Source of the DNA: Peromyscus leucopus
Lineage: Eukaryota > Chordata > Mammalia > Rodentia > Cricetidae
DNA length: 64,000 bases
Reading direction: 5' to 3'
Assembly (NCBI RefSeq): GCF_004664715.2
Contig: NC_051069.1
Coordinates: forward strand, 75,228,647 to 75,292,646
Under the pieces are notes generated by a model. It searched no databases and was not told the origin of the DNA. It saw only the letters and a program-made list of their open reading frames with translations. The position numbers and the translations under genes were made by a program. Positions 11,867 to 23,497 of the stretch are shown piece after piece. Numbering within the stretch: position 1 is the first letter of the stretch; each line of letters starts with the position of its first letter.

Positions 11867-11917
<51 letters not shown>
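11867..11917. repeat. (TG)n microsatellite
   Basis: About 25 uninterrupted TG dinucleotides. It is followed (11945-12070) by a degenerate CACA/CAGA-rich stretch. Confidence 0.97.
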
Positions 11918-11919
<2 letters not shown>

Positions 11920-12070
11920 ATATTTATATGAGAGAGCACAAAGCCCTTTATAGGGACAGACACACACAGTCACACACAGACAGACTCAGACAGACATACA
12001 TTCAGGGACAGATTCACAAGACAGCCTTCAGGCAGGCACAGATTCAGATTCATACAACAGACAGACAGAA

Positions 12071-12734
12071 GGATGGAAGACACATGGAGAGGGAGTCAGA
12101 GAATACAATTCTGGACTTGATCCTGGTTAAATGACTGACATCAAGTGAACGTGCTTTGATTTCTTTCCTTCATGTGACATTGATGCATTATTGGTGACTC
12201 TGAGTTAATCACTAATGTGTTAAATCCATGCAGATGAAAGAGCCTTCTGTCATGAAAATCAGCATGCCCTCCTGCTCCATGTACATTAAGTTTGTACCTA
12301 AGGACTGAGTTGGGTGCATAGAATCCCCTTGCTTCAGCTGTGCCAGCCGACTTATCCTTCTTGGCTCATCATGATGCTATCTAACAGTTCCATTCTAAAT
12401 ATTTCTTAAATTTATAATCTTACATGATAAAGGAGCAGAGGGTTTTTTTTGTTTTTGTTTTTTTGTTGTTGTTGTTGTTTTTAGAAAAAAAGATACATCT
12501 CATTAGGTATCCCATATTCAATGGTCATTTAAGGTAACATAATTAATCAATTTTTTAAAACAGGTATCATTCAAAATATTAACTTGTATTAGACACTACA
12601 TAAATAAAAGATCCAGAGATGATATGTTTTCAAGATGAAAACAATTTAAACACATGAAATTAATATCACCCCTGTCATTACCTTTGGCGCTCTCTATAGG
12701 AAGGGGAAATAGAATACACAGTTATGAATAAATG
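12071..12734. other. Unclassified sequence
   Basis: No gene. A T/GTT-rich run at 12441-12481; otherwise nothing recognised. Confidence 0.5.
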
Positions 12735-13579
12735 GGTGGGGGTGGAACCTGGAAAGGGAGGATCAAATGGGGAGGGAGAAAGAAGAGGGAAGGAATACAG
12801 GAGGGACAGCTAAAATTGAGGGCCATTTGAGGGGTCATGTGGAAACCTATGACAACAGAAGCTTCTTAAAACATACACATGGATAGAAGAAACCCAAATT
12901 GAATTTCGTCAAATGAAACCTCCAGTGCTAGGAAGGAGTTCTAATTGAGTTGTTAGACAAGGGGGCCCCCACGGAAACCTCCAAACAGTTCAGGCTTGTG
13001 CTAAAGCTATTGGCTGCCCTCCACAGTCTGATGTTAAGGCTCTATTGCTGAAGACAGCGCCTGCATGCTCATTGAATATAGAGAAGTCAAATGGTGCTTA
13101 CCTAGAGTCTTCACCCCCTAGTGACTAGTGTTCATGCTACTGTGAAGCACTCTGCATGCTACCAGAGGAGAAAGATGGACATCAACCCAGATACAAATCT
13201 TTCAAGCTACAACGGTGACCTGCCTGCAAGATACACTGATGCAATAGTGCCATAAAAGTTGTGGGAGTCACCAACCACTATCTGACTGGATTTAAGGCTC
13301 ACTCCATGAGATAGAACCCATGTCCGACACTGCTAGTGTGGCCAAGAACCTGAGACTAGCTAGGCAATGGGCCTAGGGGAAAACCAAATACAACTGCTCC
13401 ACTAAAGGAACATTGCAATAAAATGACTTCTAGAGACATTCTGCTTGCTCAGCCATTATCAGAAAAGCTTCTTCCTGCAGTAGATGGGAACAAATACAGA
13501 GACCTACTGTACAATGGGCAGAGGCTGAAAGACCTTGGAACACTTAGTACTAAATGGGATGTCTCCATCAAATCCATCC

Positions 13580-13633
<54 letters not shown>

Positions 13634-13750
13634 GGCTCAGGGAATCCTGCAGAAGAGGAGGCAGAAAGATTTTAATAACTGATGGGGGTGGAAGACACCA
13701 AGGAAACAAGGCCTTCTAGACACAATGCTGATATACATATGACCTCACCT
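12735..13750 (+). mobile_element. L1 3'-UTR-like rodent repeat
   Basis: The G-rich start 'aaatggggagggag', then 'ggatttaaggctcactcc', 'gcctaggggaaaacc', 'ctgcagtagatgggaac', 'aaatgggatgtctccatc' and 'ggctcagggaatcctgcag' follow a long rodent repeat that I associate with the Lx-type L1 3' region. The same phrases recur in shorter form at 16560-16720, upstream of a clear L1 3' end. The CA tract at 13580-13631 sits inside it. An LTR-element internal region is the alternative. Confidence 0.5.
13580..13631. repeat. (CA)n microsatellite
   Basis: About 26 uninterrupted CA units inside the L1-like repeat. Confidence 0.97.
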
Positions 13751-14158
13751 AGTCATGTCTACATAGACTAAGCCAGATGGGGTCCCAGTGCTGAGAGGGA
13801 AAGTAGACACACATTTCCATCACTTACTCAGAAGGCACTCCCCACCGAATAAATAAGTATGATACAATCATTAAATGAATGACAGAGGAAACTTATTCAA
13901 GGAAGGGAGATAATTAAATCAATGGAAATAATTAGAATATGATTTCCCAGGCAGCTATCAGAGAAAACAAAGCAAGCACCATTCTGACCTTTTCTAATAA
14001 GAGAAAAAAGAGCAATGATTTGAGCTAGGCCCTGTTTCCTTAAGGAAGTGTTCATGATTCAAGACAGGATATCAGACCAAATGCCTTCCTTATACAGATT
14101 TACGAAGAATGAATATTCTTCTAATGACAGGCGCTAAGATCAGTCTTCAAAACCATAG
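13751..14158. other. Unclassified sequence
   Basis: No repeat or gene recognised. Confidence 0.45.
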
Positions 14159-14321
14159 AGGGCCTGAGCATGATGATGCGCACCTTTAATACTTGCACTC
14201 AGGGAGGCAGAGGCAGGCATATCCCTGGGAGTTTGAGATCAGACTCATCTATATAGTAAGTTGCAGATCAGCCAGGGTTGCAATAGTGAGGTCCTGTCTC
14301 AAAAACAACAAACAAAAATCT
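14159..14321 (+). mobile_element. B1 SINE (diverged)
   Basis: 'gggcctgagcatgatgatg', 'ggcagaggcaggcatatcc', 'ggagtttgagatcagactc', 'cagccagggttgcaatag' and 'gtcctgtctcaaaaac' keep full B1 order with an A-rich tail. Many substitutions indicate an old copy. Confidence 0.85.
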
Positions 14322-14714
14322 ACATTGTCACAATTCTGTAGAATAATTTCTGCTGGTACCTTTTTTTAAACCTTTAATGCTTGTTAGAAATCTGGTGTAG
14401 TATGGCTTATAGTGAGTGTTTAAAATGTCCCTTGGATGGAATTTTCACTCTGGCCTTGACATATTAGCTATTATAAGAACAGGCCTACCATTATAACAAC
14501 GAGAAATCCAGACAAATGAGAAGAAGAAACTATTTCAGCTGCTGGCTGTTAGGTGATGTGGAGCTATCAGCCCCGAAGGGAAAATAAATGAGAGCCCTAC
14601 ACTGTTACCAAGCTAAAGGCACTTTTCAAGTGTAAGGGAAAAAAAAAAAACAAGCAGAGCCCCATAGTCGCACTGATTGAACAGAAGCCCCACGTAGTCC
14701 CATAAGGTTTAAAA
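14322..14714. other. Unclassified sequence
   Basis: Nothing recognised. A run of A near 14640-14651. Confidence 0.45.
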
Positions 14715-15050
14715 AACTGCAGACTGGTAAGAAAAAGTGAAATTGTCTTGATTCACAGATGTGTATATAAAATTTTTTCTACAGACACATGCAAAAGGGT
14801 CACTGAAAACAAAGTCAAAATAAAACTACTTTAAACAACTTTCAGATGAGCTTTTGATAATATTTTAAAATCCAGTTCCATATAGCACCAAAATATTAAA
14901 TACTTAGAAATGAACTCAGTGAAATGCAGTCTTTCTATGTAGACACTTAAGACTATACAAAATTCTTGAGAGAAATGAACAAAGTCTAAATAGATATATA
15001 GAGAGAATGTGTGCTTGGGTTGGAAGACTCTGTCATCAAGATATTCATTC

Positions 15051-15234
15051 AAGGTTGGAGAGATGGCTCAGCACTTTATGCTTGTACAGAGGACCCAGTT
15101 CAATTCCCAGTACCCAGTGACAGTTAACCCTCCCCAACTCCAGTTCCAGTGGATCCGATGACTTGATGACCTTTGAGGCACCAGGTACACATACAGTGTA
15201 CACACATGTATATGTAGGCAAACATATACATTTT

Positions 15235-15236
<2 letters not shown>
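15051..15236 (+). mobile_element. B2-type SINE nested in L1
   Basis: 'ggttggagagatggctcagc', 'aggacccagttcaattccc', 'aactccagttccagtgga' and 'ggcaccaggtacacatac' follow B2/B3 order. The L1 ORF2 sequence resumes after the AT tract at its 3' end. Confidence 0.88.

Positions 15237-15267
<31 letters not shown>
15237..15267. repeat. (AT)n microsatellite
   Basis: About 15 AT units at the 3' tail of the B2-type SINE. Confidence 0.95.
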
Positions 15268-15268
<1 letters not shown>

Positions 15269-15541
15269 TTCTAAATTGAACTTATATCCAATGAATCTCT
15301 GATAAAATTTTCACTTCCTTATAGAAACTGATGCCTCAGTTCTTAAATTTGTGCAGAAATATTAGACCCTAGAGCAGTTGGAGATTTTACACTTATATGA
15401 TTTCAAGTTAAATTAAGCCACAGTAATTAAAATGGCATGGTGCTGATGTAAGGTAGTGTGGAGATCAGTAAACCTGGATATAAAGTCCACAAGCAGACTC
15501 ACACAGCTATGTATGAGTATCTTCTATGAAAGTATAATGTT

Positions 15542-15715
15542 GGGCGGTTGTGGCGCATGCCTTAAACCCAGCCCTTGGGAGGCAGCGGCAGGCAGATCTC
15601 TGTGAGTTCAAGGCCAGCCTGGGCTACAGACTGAGTTCTAGGAAAGGCTCCAAAGCTATACAGAGAAAACTCTGTCTCGAAAAACAAAACAAAACAAACA
15701 AACAAACAAAAAACC
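15542..15715 (+). mobile_element. B1 SINE with target-site duplication
   Basis: Full-length B1 from 'gggcggttgtggcgcatgcc' to the tail '(caaa)n'. A 14-bp duplication flanks it: 'gaaagtataatgtt' at 15528-15541 and 'gaaagtacaatgtt' at 15716-15729 (one mismatch). It contains 'ggaaaggctccaaagcta', the same module as the younger B1 copies in this window. Confidence 0.96.
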
Positions 15716-16125
15716 GAAAGTACAATGTTAACTCAACCGAGAAAATATAGACACCTCAACCAATGGTGTCAGAACAACTCAGTTTAAATATAGAGGAAAG
15801 TCTCAAATATTATGTCTTACTATGTATAAAAACTAACTTGAGATGGTCCATAAGCCTAAATGTTAAAGCTAAAACTCCTGGAAGCAAACAGAAAGGAAAA
15901 CCCATTGTTAGGCAGAGATTTCTCACCTAATACATATAAAAGATTTGACATCACTGGACAGCTGCTTGCAATCTCACAAAGGAGTATGTCTGAGAACATC
16001 TTAAGAATAGTTTTGTAGTCTACAGACCCAGAGAGGCTAAGTAACAAGGAGGGCTCTAGTTGGGGAAGTATGGATCTCCCTGGGAAGGGAAAATACATGG
16101 GAATGGGATTGGGAGCAACAGGTTG

Positions 16126-16200
16126 GGGATGGATGGATGGATGGATGGATGGATGGATGGATGGATGGATGGATGGGTAGATGGATGGATGGATGATGGA
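16126..16200. repeat. (GGAT)n microsatellite
   Basis: About 18 GGAT units with interruptions (gggtag, gatgatgg). It lies in the L1 3' UTR. Confidence 0.96.
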
Positions 16201-17194
16201 ATACAAGGAGAGGTGACTGGAATGGGGGAATATTTAAGGGGGTATGAGAAAACCTAGTGCAGTGGAAACTTTCTGGAACCATGAGGGTGACCCTAGTGAG
16301 GACTCCTAGTAATGGAGGACACAGAGCCTGAACTGGCCATCTTCTGTAACCAGGCAAGGCTCCTAGTGGTGGGACTGGGACACCAACCCAACCACAAAAC
16401 CGTCCACCCATACCTGTCCTGCCTGGGGGCAATGGGAGCTCAGAGCTTATGAGAGTGGCCAACCAATGACTGGTCTAACTTGAGGACCAAGCCACAAGAG
16501 GGGGCCCATACCTGGATAGCCAAGAAACCAAGAGTAGAATCAAACGTGACTGTCAAAAAAAGATTGGAGCTTAGTCCAACCAACATCAGAGAGGCTTCAT
16601 CCTGCAGCTGATAGGAGTAGATACAGAGACCCACTGCTAAACATTAGGCGGAGCTCAGGGAACTCTGCAGAAGGTAGGGGGAGGATCATCAGAAGACAGG
16701 GGATTGTAGGAGTCAGAGGGGTCAAGAACACTGTGACAGAACACGGCTTACAGAATCAACTAAGCAGGGCTCATAGGGGATCACAGAGACTGAAGCAGGC
16801 ACCATGGAACCTGCATGGGTCTGTGCTAGGTCCTCTGCATGCATGCTGTGGTTGTTTAGCTTGGGGTGTTTGTGGAACTCCTAACAGTGGGAGAGTGGGT
16901 ATCTCTGACTCTCTTGTTTGCTCTTGAGACCCTTTTCCTCCTACTGAGTTGCCTTGTCCAGTCTTGATATGAGGGTTTGTGCCTAGTCATACTGCATCTT
17001 ATTATGCTGTGTTCAGTTGATCTTCCTGGGAGGCCTGATATTTTCTGAAGGGAAATAGAGGAGCGGTGGATCTGGGGGGAAAGAGGGAGTGGGGGACTAG
17101 GGGGAGTGGAGAAAGAGGAGGCTGCAGTTGGGATGTATTGTATGAGAGAATTAAAAAAGAATAGTTCTGCAGAAGTATTTTTGGTTGACAGGTG

Positions 17195-17377
17195 TTTTTT
17201 TTTTTTTGGTTTTTTTTTTTTTTTTTTTTGGTTTTTCGAGACAGGGTTTCTCTGTGTAGCTTTGCGCCTTTCCTGGGACTCACTTGGTAGCCCAGGCTGG
17301 CCTCGAACTCACAGAGATCCTCCTGCCTCTGCCTCCCGAGTGCTGGGATTAAAGGCGTGCGCCACCACCGCCCGGCC
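17195..17377 (-). mobile_element. Young B1 SINE, cricetid type
   Basis: Reverse-complement B1 with poly(T) tail (17195-17230) and 5' end 'ccaccaccgcccggcc'. A 13-bp perfect duplication 'gacaggtgttttt' flanks it (17187-17199 and 17378-17390). Several CpGs are intact and the module 'agctttgcgcctttcctgg' is present, so the copy is young and of a lineage-specific subfamily. Confidence 0.98.
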
Positions 17378-17499
17378 GACAGGTGTTTTTCAACATTAGC
17401 TGCCTCCTGTTTCCATGGTTTCTGACTGGAATCCACCTATTTGCCATGGCACGATGTGTTTGTACGGGGTGAGTAGCATCTCTCGTTTCTTGCAAGAAC

Positions 17500-18410
17500 C
17501 TCTCTTTGGGGATTTTTACCACTTTCTTATCACGCAGCTGCATTGATATCTCTGAGCTTAGTTTATTGGAGCTTTTAGAATGTGTTGATTCATGTTTTTC
17601 ACCAAATTGTGAAAGTTTTCAATCACTATTTCTCCAAAAGTTCTTTTTCTCCCACCCCCCACCCTACCACCCCCATCCCCACCACCACCACCCCTGCTTC
17701 TCTTTTCCTTCTGAATCTCACATGATACATGCTCCTGAGTTTGGGGGTGCCCCGCAGGACCCTCCAGCTGTTTATTTGTCTTTGCTCTTTTCTCTTTTGT
17801 TTCTCAGTCTGATTCAACTGCCCTGACCTTCCAGGTTGCTTCTGCTGCTCAGCTATCCCGCTGAGCCCCTCTGTGGAATTAAGGTTTCAGACACAAGGCT
17901 TCAGCCATGCAGTCTCGATTTGATTTCTTTTTATAACTTTTCTCTCTTTATTACAATTCCCTGTTCGTCTACATAGTATTTCCTTCCATTCTGTCCATTG
18001 TGGTTTTTTTTTTTTAATTTTTATTTTTAGCTCTCTCTGTAAAGCATCTGAATTCTTGTCTTTGACTAGTAATTCCGTGTCTAGGCTTCCTTCATTTCTG
18101 TCAAATATGTTTATACTGTGAACGAGCCATATTTTCCTAGTTCTTTGTATGCTTTCGGTTTTGTTGTTGTTTGGTTGGGGTTTTTTGTTTGTTTGTTTGG
18201 CTTTGTTTGCTGGTTGCGAATTGGATATTTTTAGTGTTATATAATGTGCTGACTAGATTGTTACTTTTTAGAAATTGGTTTAGGGTAGGTTTTTCTGTTT
18301 GTTCTCATTTATTCAGGACTGCAGTTTTCCATTTACAAAGGCTGTATTCCTTGTGGTGTACGGTGACTCAAATTCCTCTTCTTTGTTTGCTCTTAGTCAG
18401 CCTGTGACCT
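17500..18410 (-). mobile_element. Ancient L1 ORF1-region relic
   Basis: T-rich on the plus strand. The order 'catgtttttcaccaaattgt', 'ttttcaatcactatttctcc', 'gagcccctctgtggaatt', 'gatttgatttctttttataa', 'cgagccatattttcctagtt', 'gcgaattggatatttttag' matches the reverse complement of the ORF1 C-terminal to coiled-coil region of old mammalian L1 (L1M). Frames are destroyed. A C-rich tract (17641-17697) replaces the usual ctct-rich part. Confidence 0.55.
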
Positions 18411-18949
18411 GACAGAAATTTCTCTAAATGTCAGATTAAAATTTGAAAAGTATAAGCCTCCTAATATAGGGGTTTTCTCAAGGGAGCAATTTCACCCCAG
18501 AATCACTGGAGCAAAACATGGGTGCCAGTCTTTGAGGAGATCACCAAACCAGCTGAAATTCACAACCTCAGTTTTTGGAGAATAAAGCCATTGCTGTGCA
18601 TCCTGGTGTAAGGGTGCCACTGTATCACCCACTGTCCTCATAGCCACCGAGGGGCTAAGGGAGTGGGAACAAGCGGCTTGCACATGTCACTCTCTTAGCA
18701 AAGTTCAGTAGTCTCTCCCTTCATCAAGCACTCTCCCCTGATGGCTGCAAGTGTCTGGTCAGGCCAAAGTCTCCATAAACAGTTAGTACTAGGTTTTCCC
18801 ACTTAATAATTATTTCAATAAAGTGACGAAGCCCTCGTGTTTCCTATGCACCGTTCTGTATGACACCACTCTCCACTTTTCCATTGTGAAGTCTCCACCT
18901 TTACTTTAACTGAGACTGCATTCCAAACTGCAAATGTAATTTATAACTT
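18411..18949. other. Unclassified sequence
   Basis: No family recognised. It may continue the old L1 relic but I see no clear match. Confidence 0.4.
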
Positions 18950-19260
18950 GGTATTGGTGGAAGTATTAAGGCAACTCCACATAGTTAAAAGGGAGGTTTA
19001 TTTTGTGGGGTAACTTACAAGTGAGGGGATAGTTTACAGGGACTGGGAAAGGTGAAGCACAGTCCAGCGGTGTTCTCTGGAGAACTCTGCTTGGTCTACC
19101 TCCAGTGTCCAGGATCCAGGAATCAAGAGGGCCAGCACTTCCGGATCTCAGGTCTTAAGCGCTCCTGTCTGGGCCCCACCTCGTAGGCGTGACAGTTACT
19201 GGAAGCCTCAATGGGGGTGGTACTTCCAGGACAAAGCTGGAACAGCTACCCACTACAACT
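18950..19260. mobile_element. Rodent LTR-like interspersed repeat
   Basis: 'gggaggtttattttgtggg', 'gtgaggggatagtttacagg', 'ggtctacctccagtgtccag', 'gtctgggccccacctcgtag' and 'ctacccactacaact' match a dispersed rodent repeat I recognise but cannot name. LTR-like composition is inferred; ends are unclear. Confidence 0.42.
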
Positions 19261-19397
19261 TGGTAACACTTAACAATATCTAAAATATTCATGGAAGCAA
19301 TGTTTTGTATTATATTCACTAAAAACAAGGTATGCAAGCCAAGTTAATAATAGATATACTTGATTTAAAACCAAAAAAAAAACCAAAAACCCTCACT

Positions 19398-19900
19398 AAA
19401 TTAGTGCTTCATTACTGTAACAAAATATCTGAGATAATCAGCTTAAAAAGAAGAAAGCTTTGGGGATGGAAAGATGGCTCAGGGGTTAAGGACCCTTATG
19501 TTCTTGCAGAGGATTAAAGACTCACAACCACCTTTAACTCCAGTTCCAGGGAAACCAATACCCTCTGGACTCTGTGGGCACCTGCACACATATGATACCC
19601 ATAAACTCATGCAGACACATACACATAAATAGAAATAATAATAAACCTTAAAGAAAGGAGAAGAGAGTTTTCTTTCGGCTCATGGCTTTAGAAGCTTTGG
19701 TTCCAGGCAGTGTATTATGGTAGGAAGAGTGTGGTGAAACCAAGCCATTTCCTCGTGGCCCAACCCTGAGAAAAAGGAAAGAAGGGATCACTGTCCACTT
19801 TAAAGGACATTTCACTGATGACTTAAGAACCCCTACTAGGTCCCTCTGCTTTCCAAGAATGCCTGGTTGGAGATCAGTCCCAACCTAGGCCTTTGGGGTA
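19398..19900 (-). mobile_element. MaLR-like LTR with nested B2
   Basis: The LTR reads in reverse: 'ctgtaacaaaatatctgag', 'taatcagcttaaaaag', then after the SINE 'ttttctttcggctcatgg' and 'taggaagagtgtggtg'. The B2 insertion at 19460-19655 splits the normal word order cleanly. Confidence 0.55.
19460..19655 (+). mobile_element. B2-type SINE nested in LTR
   Basis: 'ttggggatggaaagatggct', 'actccagttccagggaaacc' and 'ctctggactctgtgggcacc' with an A-rich tail. 'aagaaag' occurs just before it and again at its 3' end, a likely short target-site duplication. Confidence 0.85.
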
Positions 19901-20294
19901 CCTTGCAGAAATAAGCCACAGCACTCACTAAGTATATAACCTCAGAAAGGATGGCCAGACAGAGGCAGAAAGATGTCATTGTCATCAGTGGCATAGTCCC
20001 TGTTCTGCTAGCAGACTGTCATCAGTTTCTCCTGCCTTGATTAAAGTAGGCTGTGACGTGATACCTTAGCTTTAGATGACACAGAGTCTTATGCCACCTG
20101 TCCTTTTTACCTTTCCTAAACCAAAGACACACAAGCAAAATGTAGGTCACATAAAGAAAAGATCTTATTTGTAGTTAACTTCCTTGGTGTTCTTCTCCTC
20201 TGTAGAATCCAAATAAGGAGGTCCCACTTGAAGGGTTCGGCTTATGGACTTGCACAAGGTGGGCTAATGCTCTAGGACTGATCTGTATTTGCAC
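19901..20294. other. Unclassified sequence
   Basis: Nothing recognised. Confidence 0.4.
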
Positions 20295-20412
20295 TCTTTC
20301 TATTTAAGATAGTCTTACCAAATTGTCCAGGGTAACCTTGAACTCCCGATCCTCCTGCTTTGGCCTCCTCTATTAGGTAAGATTTCTGAGCCTCAGCCAC
20401 TAGGCCTTGCTC
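20295..20412 (-). mobile_element. Old B1-like SINE
   Basis: 'gtccagggtaaccttgaact' and 'cgatcctcctgctttggcctc' match the reverse-complement B1 centre. Ends are degraded. Confidence 0.48.
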
Positions 20413-20734
20413 TAGGCTGAGATTTTTAAATGCTACCATTCGCTTTTCTGACTTAATCCTTATGTTAATGTTGCATTTGGTAGCTTTTATAAGTCTTGTT
20501 CTATCATGGAGAATAGAAATATAAGTTATTTTCTCAATCTTCCCTCATGTGTATTATTTGTATCTCAAGATGACAATATGTTATGTTTGACTTGTTGAAA
20601 AACTGCAAATGAAGTTTTAAAATATATGTAAAAAATGTTCCATTTGAGAGTCCATTGTTGTCTAGAAGAAAATGAATGGGGGCTTGGATTTGAGTGAGTA
20701 GAAAGTATAAAGTAATGGTAGTATGTGAGAACTG

Positions 20735-20830
20735 GGGGATTTATATTACCTAGGAACAAATTGCCTGAGATAATTAACTTACAAAAGAGAAGGTTTTGCT
20801 TTGGCTTACACAAATATAACGGTGCACAGA
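20735..20830 (-). mobile_element. MaLR-like LTR fragment
   Basis: 'gcctgagataattaactta', 'agagaaggttttgctttgg' resembles the reverse start of MaLR LTRs. Short and diverged. Confidence 0.32.
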
Positions 20831-21089
20831 GACAATCCAAACTTCCAGTGGAAGTAAAACTCTGATCCAGGTGCCCAAGTGATCCAAAGAGCAAGGGACC
20901 AGGGGCCATTAACCAGGAAAAAGAGGGTGAAGGAGGTGAATGGTGTGACATATTGAAGGCAGCAGACTTCTCAGAGGGCAGAGGAGTACTGAGGTAGAGG
21001 TGAAGAGGATACCGGCTTCTTCAACAGCCATGAGGCTAGTGTGTGAGTGCCACAAGAGTGAGTAGCATCACTTTGAGATGGCCACAAGA

Positions 21090-21290
21090 TGTATTCTGTC
21101 TGCAAGGAAGTCCCTGTACCAGAATCACCAGAAGCACTGTTGAAAAGAAAAACTGAAAGCTGCATCCCACCTTCAGAAGGATTCAGTGATTCAGGGAACA
21201 GCAGGTGAGCTTCAAATATGCATTTCTGACCAGTTCCAGGAGGTGTTGTCTCTGCCAACTTGGACCCGCACTTTAAGGGCTCCTGGAATA
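21090..21290. mobile_element. MER5A-like hAT-Charlie relic
   Basis: 'ccagaatcaccagaagc', 'gattcagtgattcaggg' and 'atatgcatttctgaccag' keep MER5A order. Same orientation as the copy at 5797-5912. Confidence 0.58.
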
Positions 21291-21352
21291 ATGTAAGTTG
21301 TGAAGGTAATTCCTGAAACCTTAGATGTTCAGTTCTAACTTTGTTGGGTAGC

Positions 21353-21394
21353 TGTATTAGTCAGGGTTCTAGAGAAACATAACTGATAGAATGA

Positions 21395-21432
<38 letters not shown>

Positions 21433-21891
21433 TGATAGATAGATATAGATATAGAAAGTGGGGTTATTAAAGTGGTCCAGATATTCCAATGGTAGCTGTC
21501 TACCACCAGAAAGTCAAAGAACCCAGAACGTGTTCAATCTACCAAACTGGATGTCTCCATTGGTCTTCAGTATACTCCAGAATCTAGAAGAAATAGGCTC
21601 TAATGCCAGTGAAGAAACGGACTTGCCAACAAGAATGAAGGTAAAGCAAGCAAAGAGTGAAAGAGTCCTTCTTCCATGTCCTTTATATAGGCTGTCAAGA
21701 GAAGGTGGGGCCCAGATTAAAGGTGGATCTTCCCACCTCAAGAGATCCAGATTAAAAGTGGGGCTTTCCACTTCAATTTAATTAATTTCCACTTAATTAA
21801 GAAAAGAAAATCCTTCACAGGTGTGCCCAGATGCTTGGGTTTTAGTTAAGTCTAGATGCAGTCAAGTTGACAGCCAAGAATAGCCTTCATA
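21353..21891 (-). mobile_element. Rodent LTR-like element
   Basis: Starts 'tgtattagtcagggttctag' and ends 'agccaagaatagccttcata'. Internal phrases such as 'ctccagaatctagaagaaat', 'tgtcctttatataggctg' and 'gatggatcttcccacc'-type words match a common rodent element of LTR layout. A GATA microsatellite (21394-21454) sits near its start. Open frames of 107 and 85 codons here are by-products of the LTR. Confidence 0.75.
21394..21454. repeat. (GATA)n microsatellite
   Basis: About 14 GATA units, with gatt and gatata variants at the end, inside the LTR-like element. Confidence 0.95.
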
Positions 21892-22337
21892 GTGACTCTC
21901 CAAGGGAATACTCTTACAAGCAGAAATCCAAGAGTCCAAGTTGGTCTGACCTCGTAGTGATGCTGTGTGGAACACGTCGCTTCCCAGGTCAAATGACCAG
22001 GGAAGAGAGGTCTGGAGAATGGCATTAAATGTTCTGAGGGGTCAGGATATGCTTCTATTATCTCTGCTCAGTGCTCACTGTTAGAATGTGGGCACATGAC
22101 CCAAACAAAACTGCAAAGGAATCTGGGAAAATAAACATAGACATTTAAAAAGCTTTAAAAAACCTCTCCCAGAGTATTTTCCAACTCTAATACCAGAAGA
22201 GGGAACAATGTCAGTCAAGATCAAAACCTCAGTATACTGTCCGCTTCAATAAGTTGGATACAATTTAATCATTACAGCTGAAATCTGCCTTTTCATCTTC
22301 TTTTAAGAAAGCACCTCTTACATCTAACCATTATTAT
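21892..22337. other. Unclassified sequence
   Basis: No family or gene recognised. Confidence 0.4.
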
Positions 22338-22422
22338 CCACACACATCTACACACAGAGAGACACACAGAGAGACACACAGACATACACACACAGAGACA
22401 CACACATGTACACACACACACG
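22338..22422. repeat. Degenerate CACA/CAGA repeat
   Basis: Interleaved cacaca, gagaga and cagaca words with no single period. Confidence 0.85.
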
Positions 22423-23497
22423 ATGACCTCCTGAGTTATGTCTCCTGACCATGTCAGGCTCAACTTTACATTACTACATTTAGAACAATCATAGATTTTA
22501 ATAATATGCACCTGTTGAAGTGAAAAAGAAAACGATGCTCACTTTGTAAAAAGTGTATATCATGTTCACCCTCCTTTGTTGTGAATTCAAACACTTGAAG
22601 TAGAGCATTTTTGTTCACAAGCCACCTCGTTTTGGAGTAGGTTATGCCCTTGGGATAGATACTCCATTTCCTGTATTACCTTCAAGGTCTTTGTTCTGCT
22701 CAAGGGCTGGTGATGGCTGAGTGACAGGAGAGCTGACAGTTCTATTAGCTGGAGGAGAAGGACGGGTCAATCAAGTCTTCTCCCATCTCTAGGTAACAGG
22801 CCGGGTTTCCAAAGGTAACCCAGATTCTAGCAGGATGTGATGCCGCGGCAATGTAGAATCTTGTTACAGACTGAAGTGGGCTCTTCTGGGCTGCTTTTGC
22901 CTCGAGGATACTCCACCAACCACTTGAAACAGAAAGCATTCGTTCTGTTTCAAGCATGATTCCTGCTGCTTTGGGTAGCTCCTGGTACAGAGGAGAGAAA
23001 TACAAACCGAGAGGGACAGAACCATTTTCTGGGCTCCAAAGCAGCAGAAATGTGAGCTTTCTTCTCCACCAACTGTGCTCTTGCTGAAAGGAAAAGATAC
23101 TGGGATGGTTGTTGGGGATCAACACTCTTTTATTTCCATCTTTAGGGACCGAAGAAAGTCACTTTTAAATAATTTGTATCTCATATTGAATATGCAGTCA
23201 CTGTGCAAATCTCCCAGGACTAAAGGGATGAGGAAACTAAGGGGGACACAACAACACAAGAGAAATTTTGGGGAGGAACAAACCACGCTGTTATCATCTC
23301 CTGTCACAATGCGATTTGTATAATGGAGCGGTATCCAATTAGAACATCAATTGCATTTTCTAGGTAGAAAACAGACCAGAGCCTTGTAGCACCTTGCTGC
23401 TCCCACCAATCTACACAGCACTAATATATGTAGCTTCAGCTTCTTGTGGTTGTGATGCAGAAAAGTGTTGGTGATTCCTTGGTTGGTTGCTGTGGCT
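22423..23497. other. Unclassified sequence
   Basis: About 1.1 kb with no recognised repeat. A 126-codon minus-strand frame (22745-23125) has no domain I recognise and no promoter or splice context that would support it. Confidence 0.5.

Larger units (their letters stand above)
14715..17162 (+). mobile_element. L1 (Lx-type) 3' fragment, multiply interrupted
   Basis: The ORF2 end is recognisable in pieces: 14715-15050 ('ttgggttggaagactctgtc'), 15268-15541 ('gccacagtaattaaaatggc'), 15716-16020 ('ctcctggaagcaaacag', 'gagatttctcacctaatac'). The 3' UTR follows, ending 'gttgggatgtattgtatgag' plus A-rich sequence near 17160. All frames are broken, so it encodes nothing now. B2-type (15051-15236) and B1 (15542-15715) SINEs and a GGAT microsatellite interrupt it. 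The 5' end is truncated. Confidence 0.72.

Noticed and set aside
16037..16462. 141-codon minus-strand frame
   Set aside because: Contains the GGAT microsatellite (Ile-His-Pro-Ser repeats) and L1 UTR.
17002..17436. 144-codon minus-strand frame
   Set aside because: It crosses an L1 3' end and a B1 and includes the SINE A tail as poly-Lys; no domain.
22745..23125. 126-codon minus-strand frame as a gene
   Set aside because: No recognisable domain, no splice or promoter context; length is within chance expectation for 64 kb in six frames.
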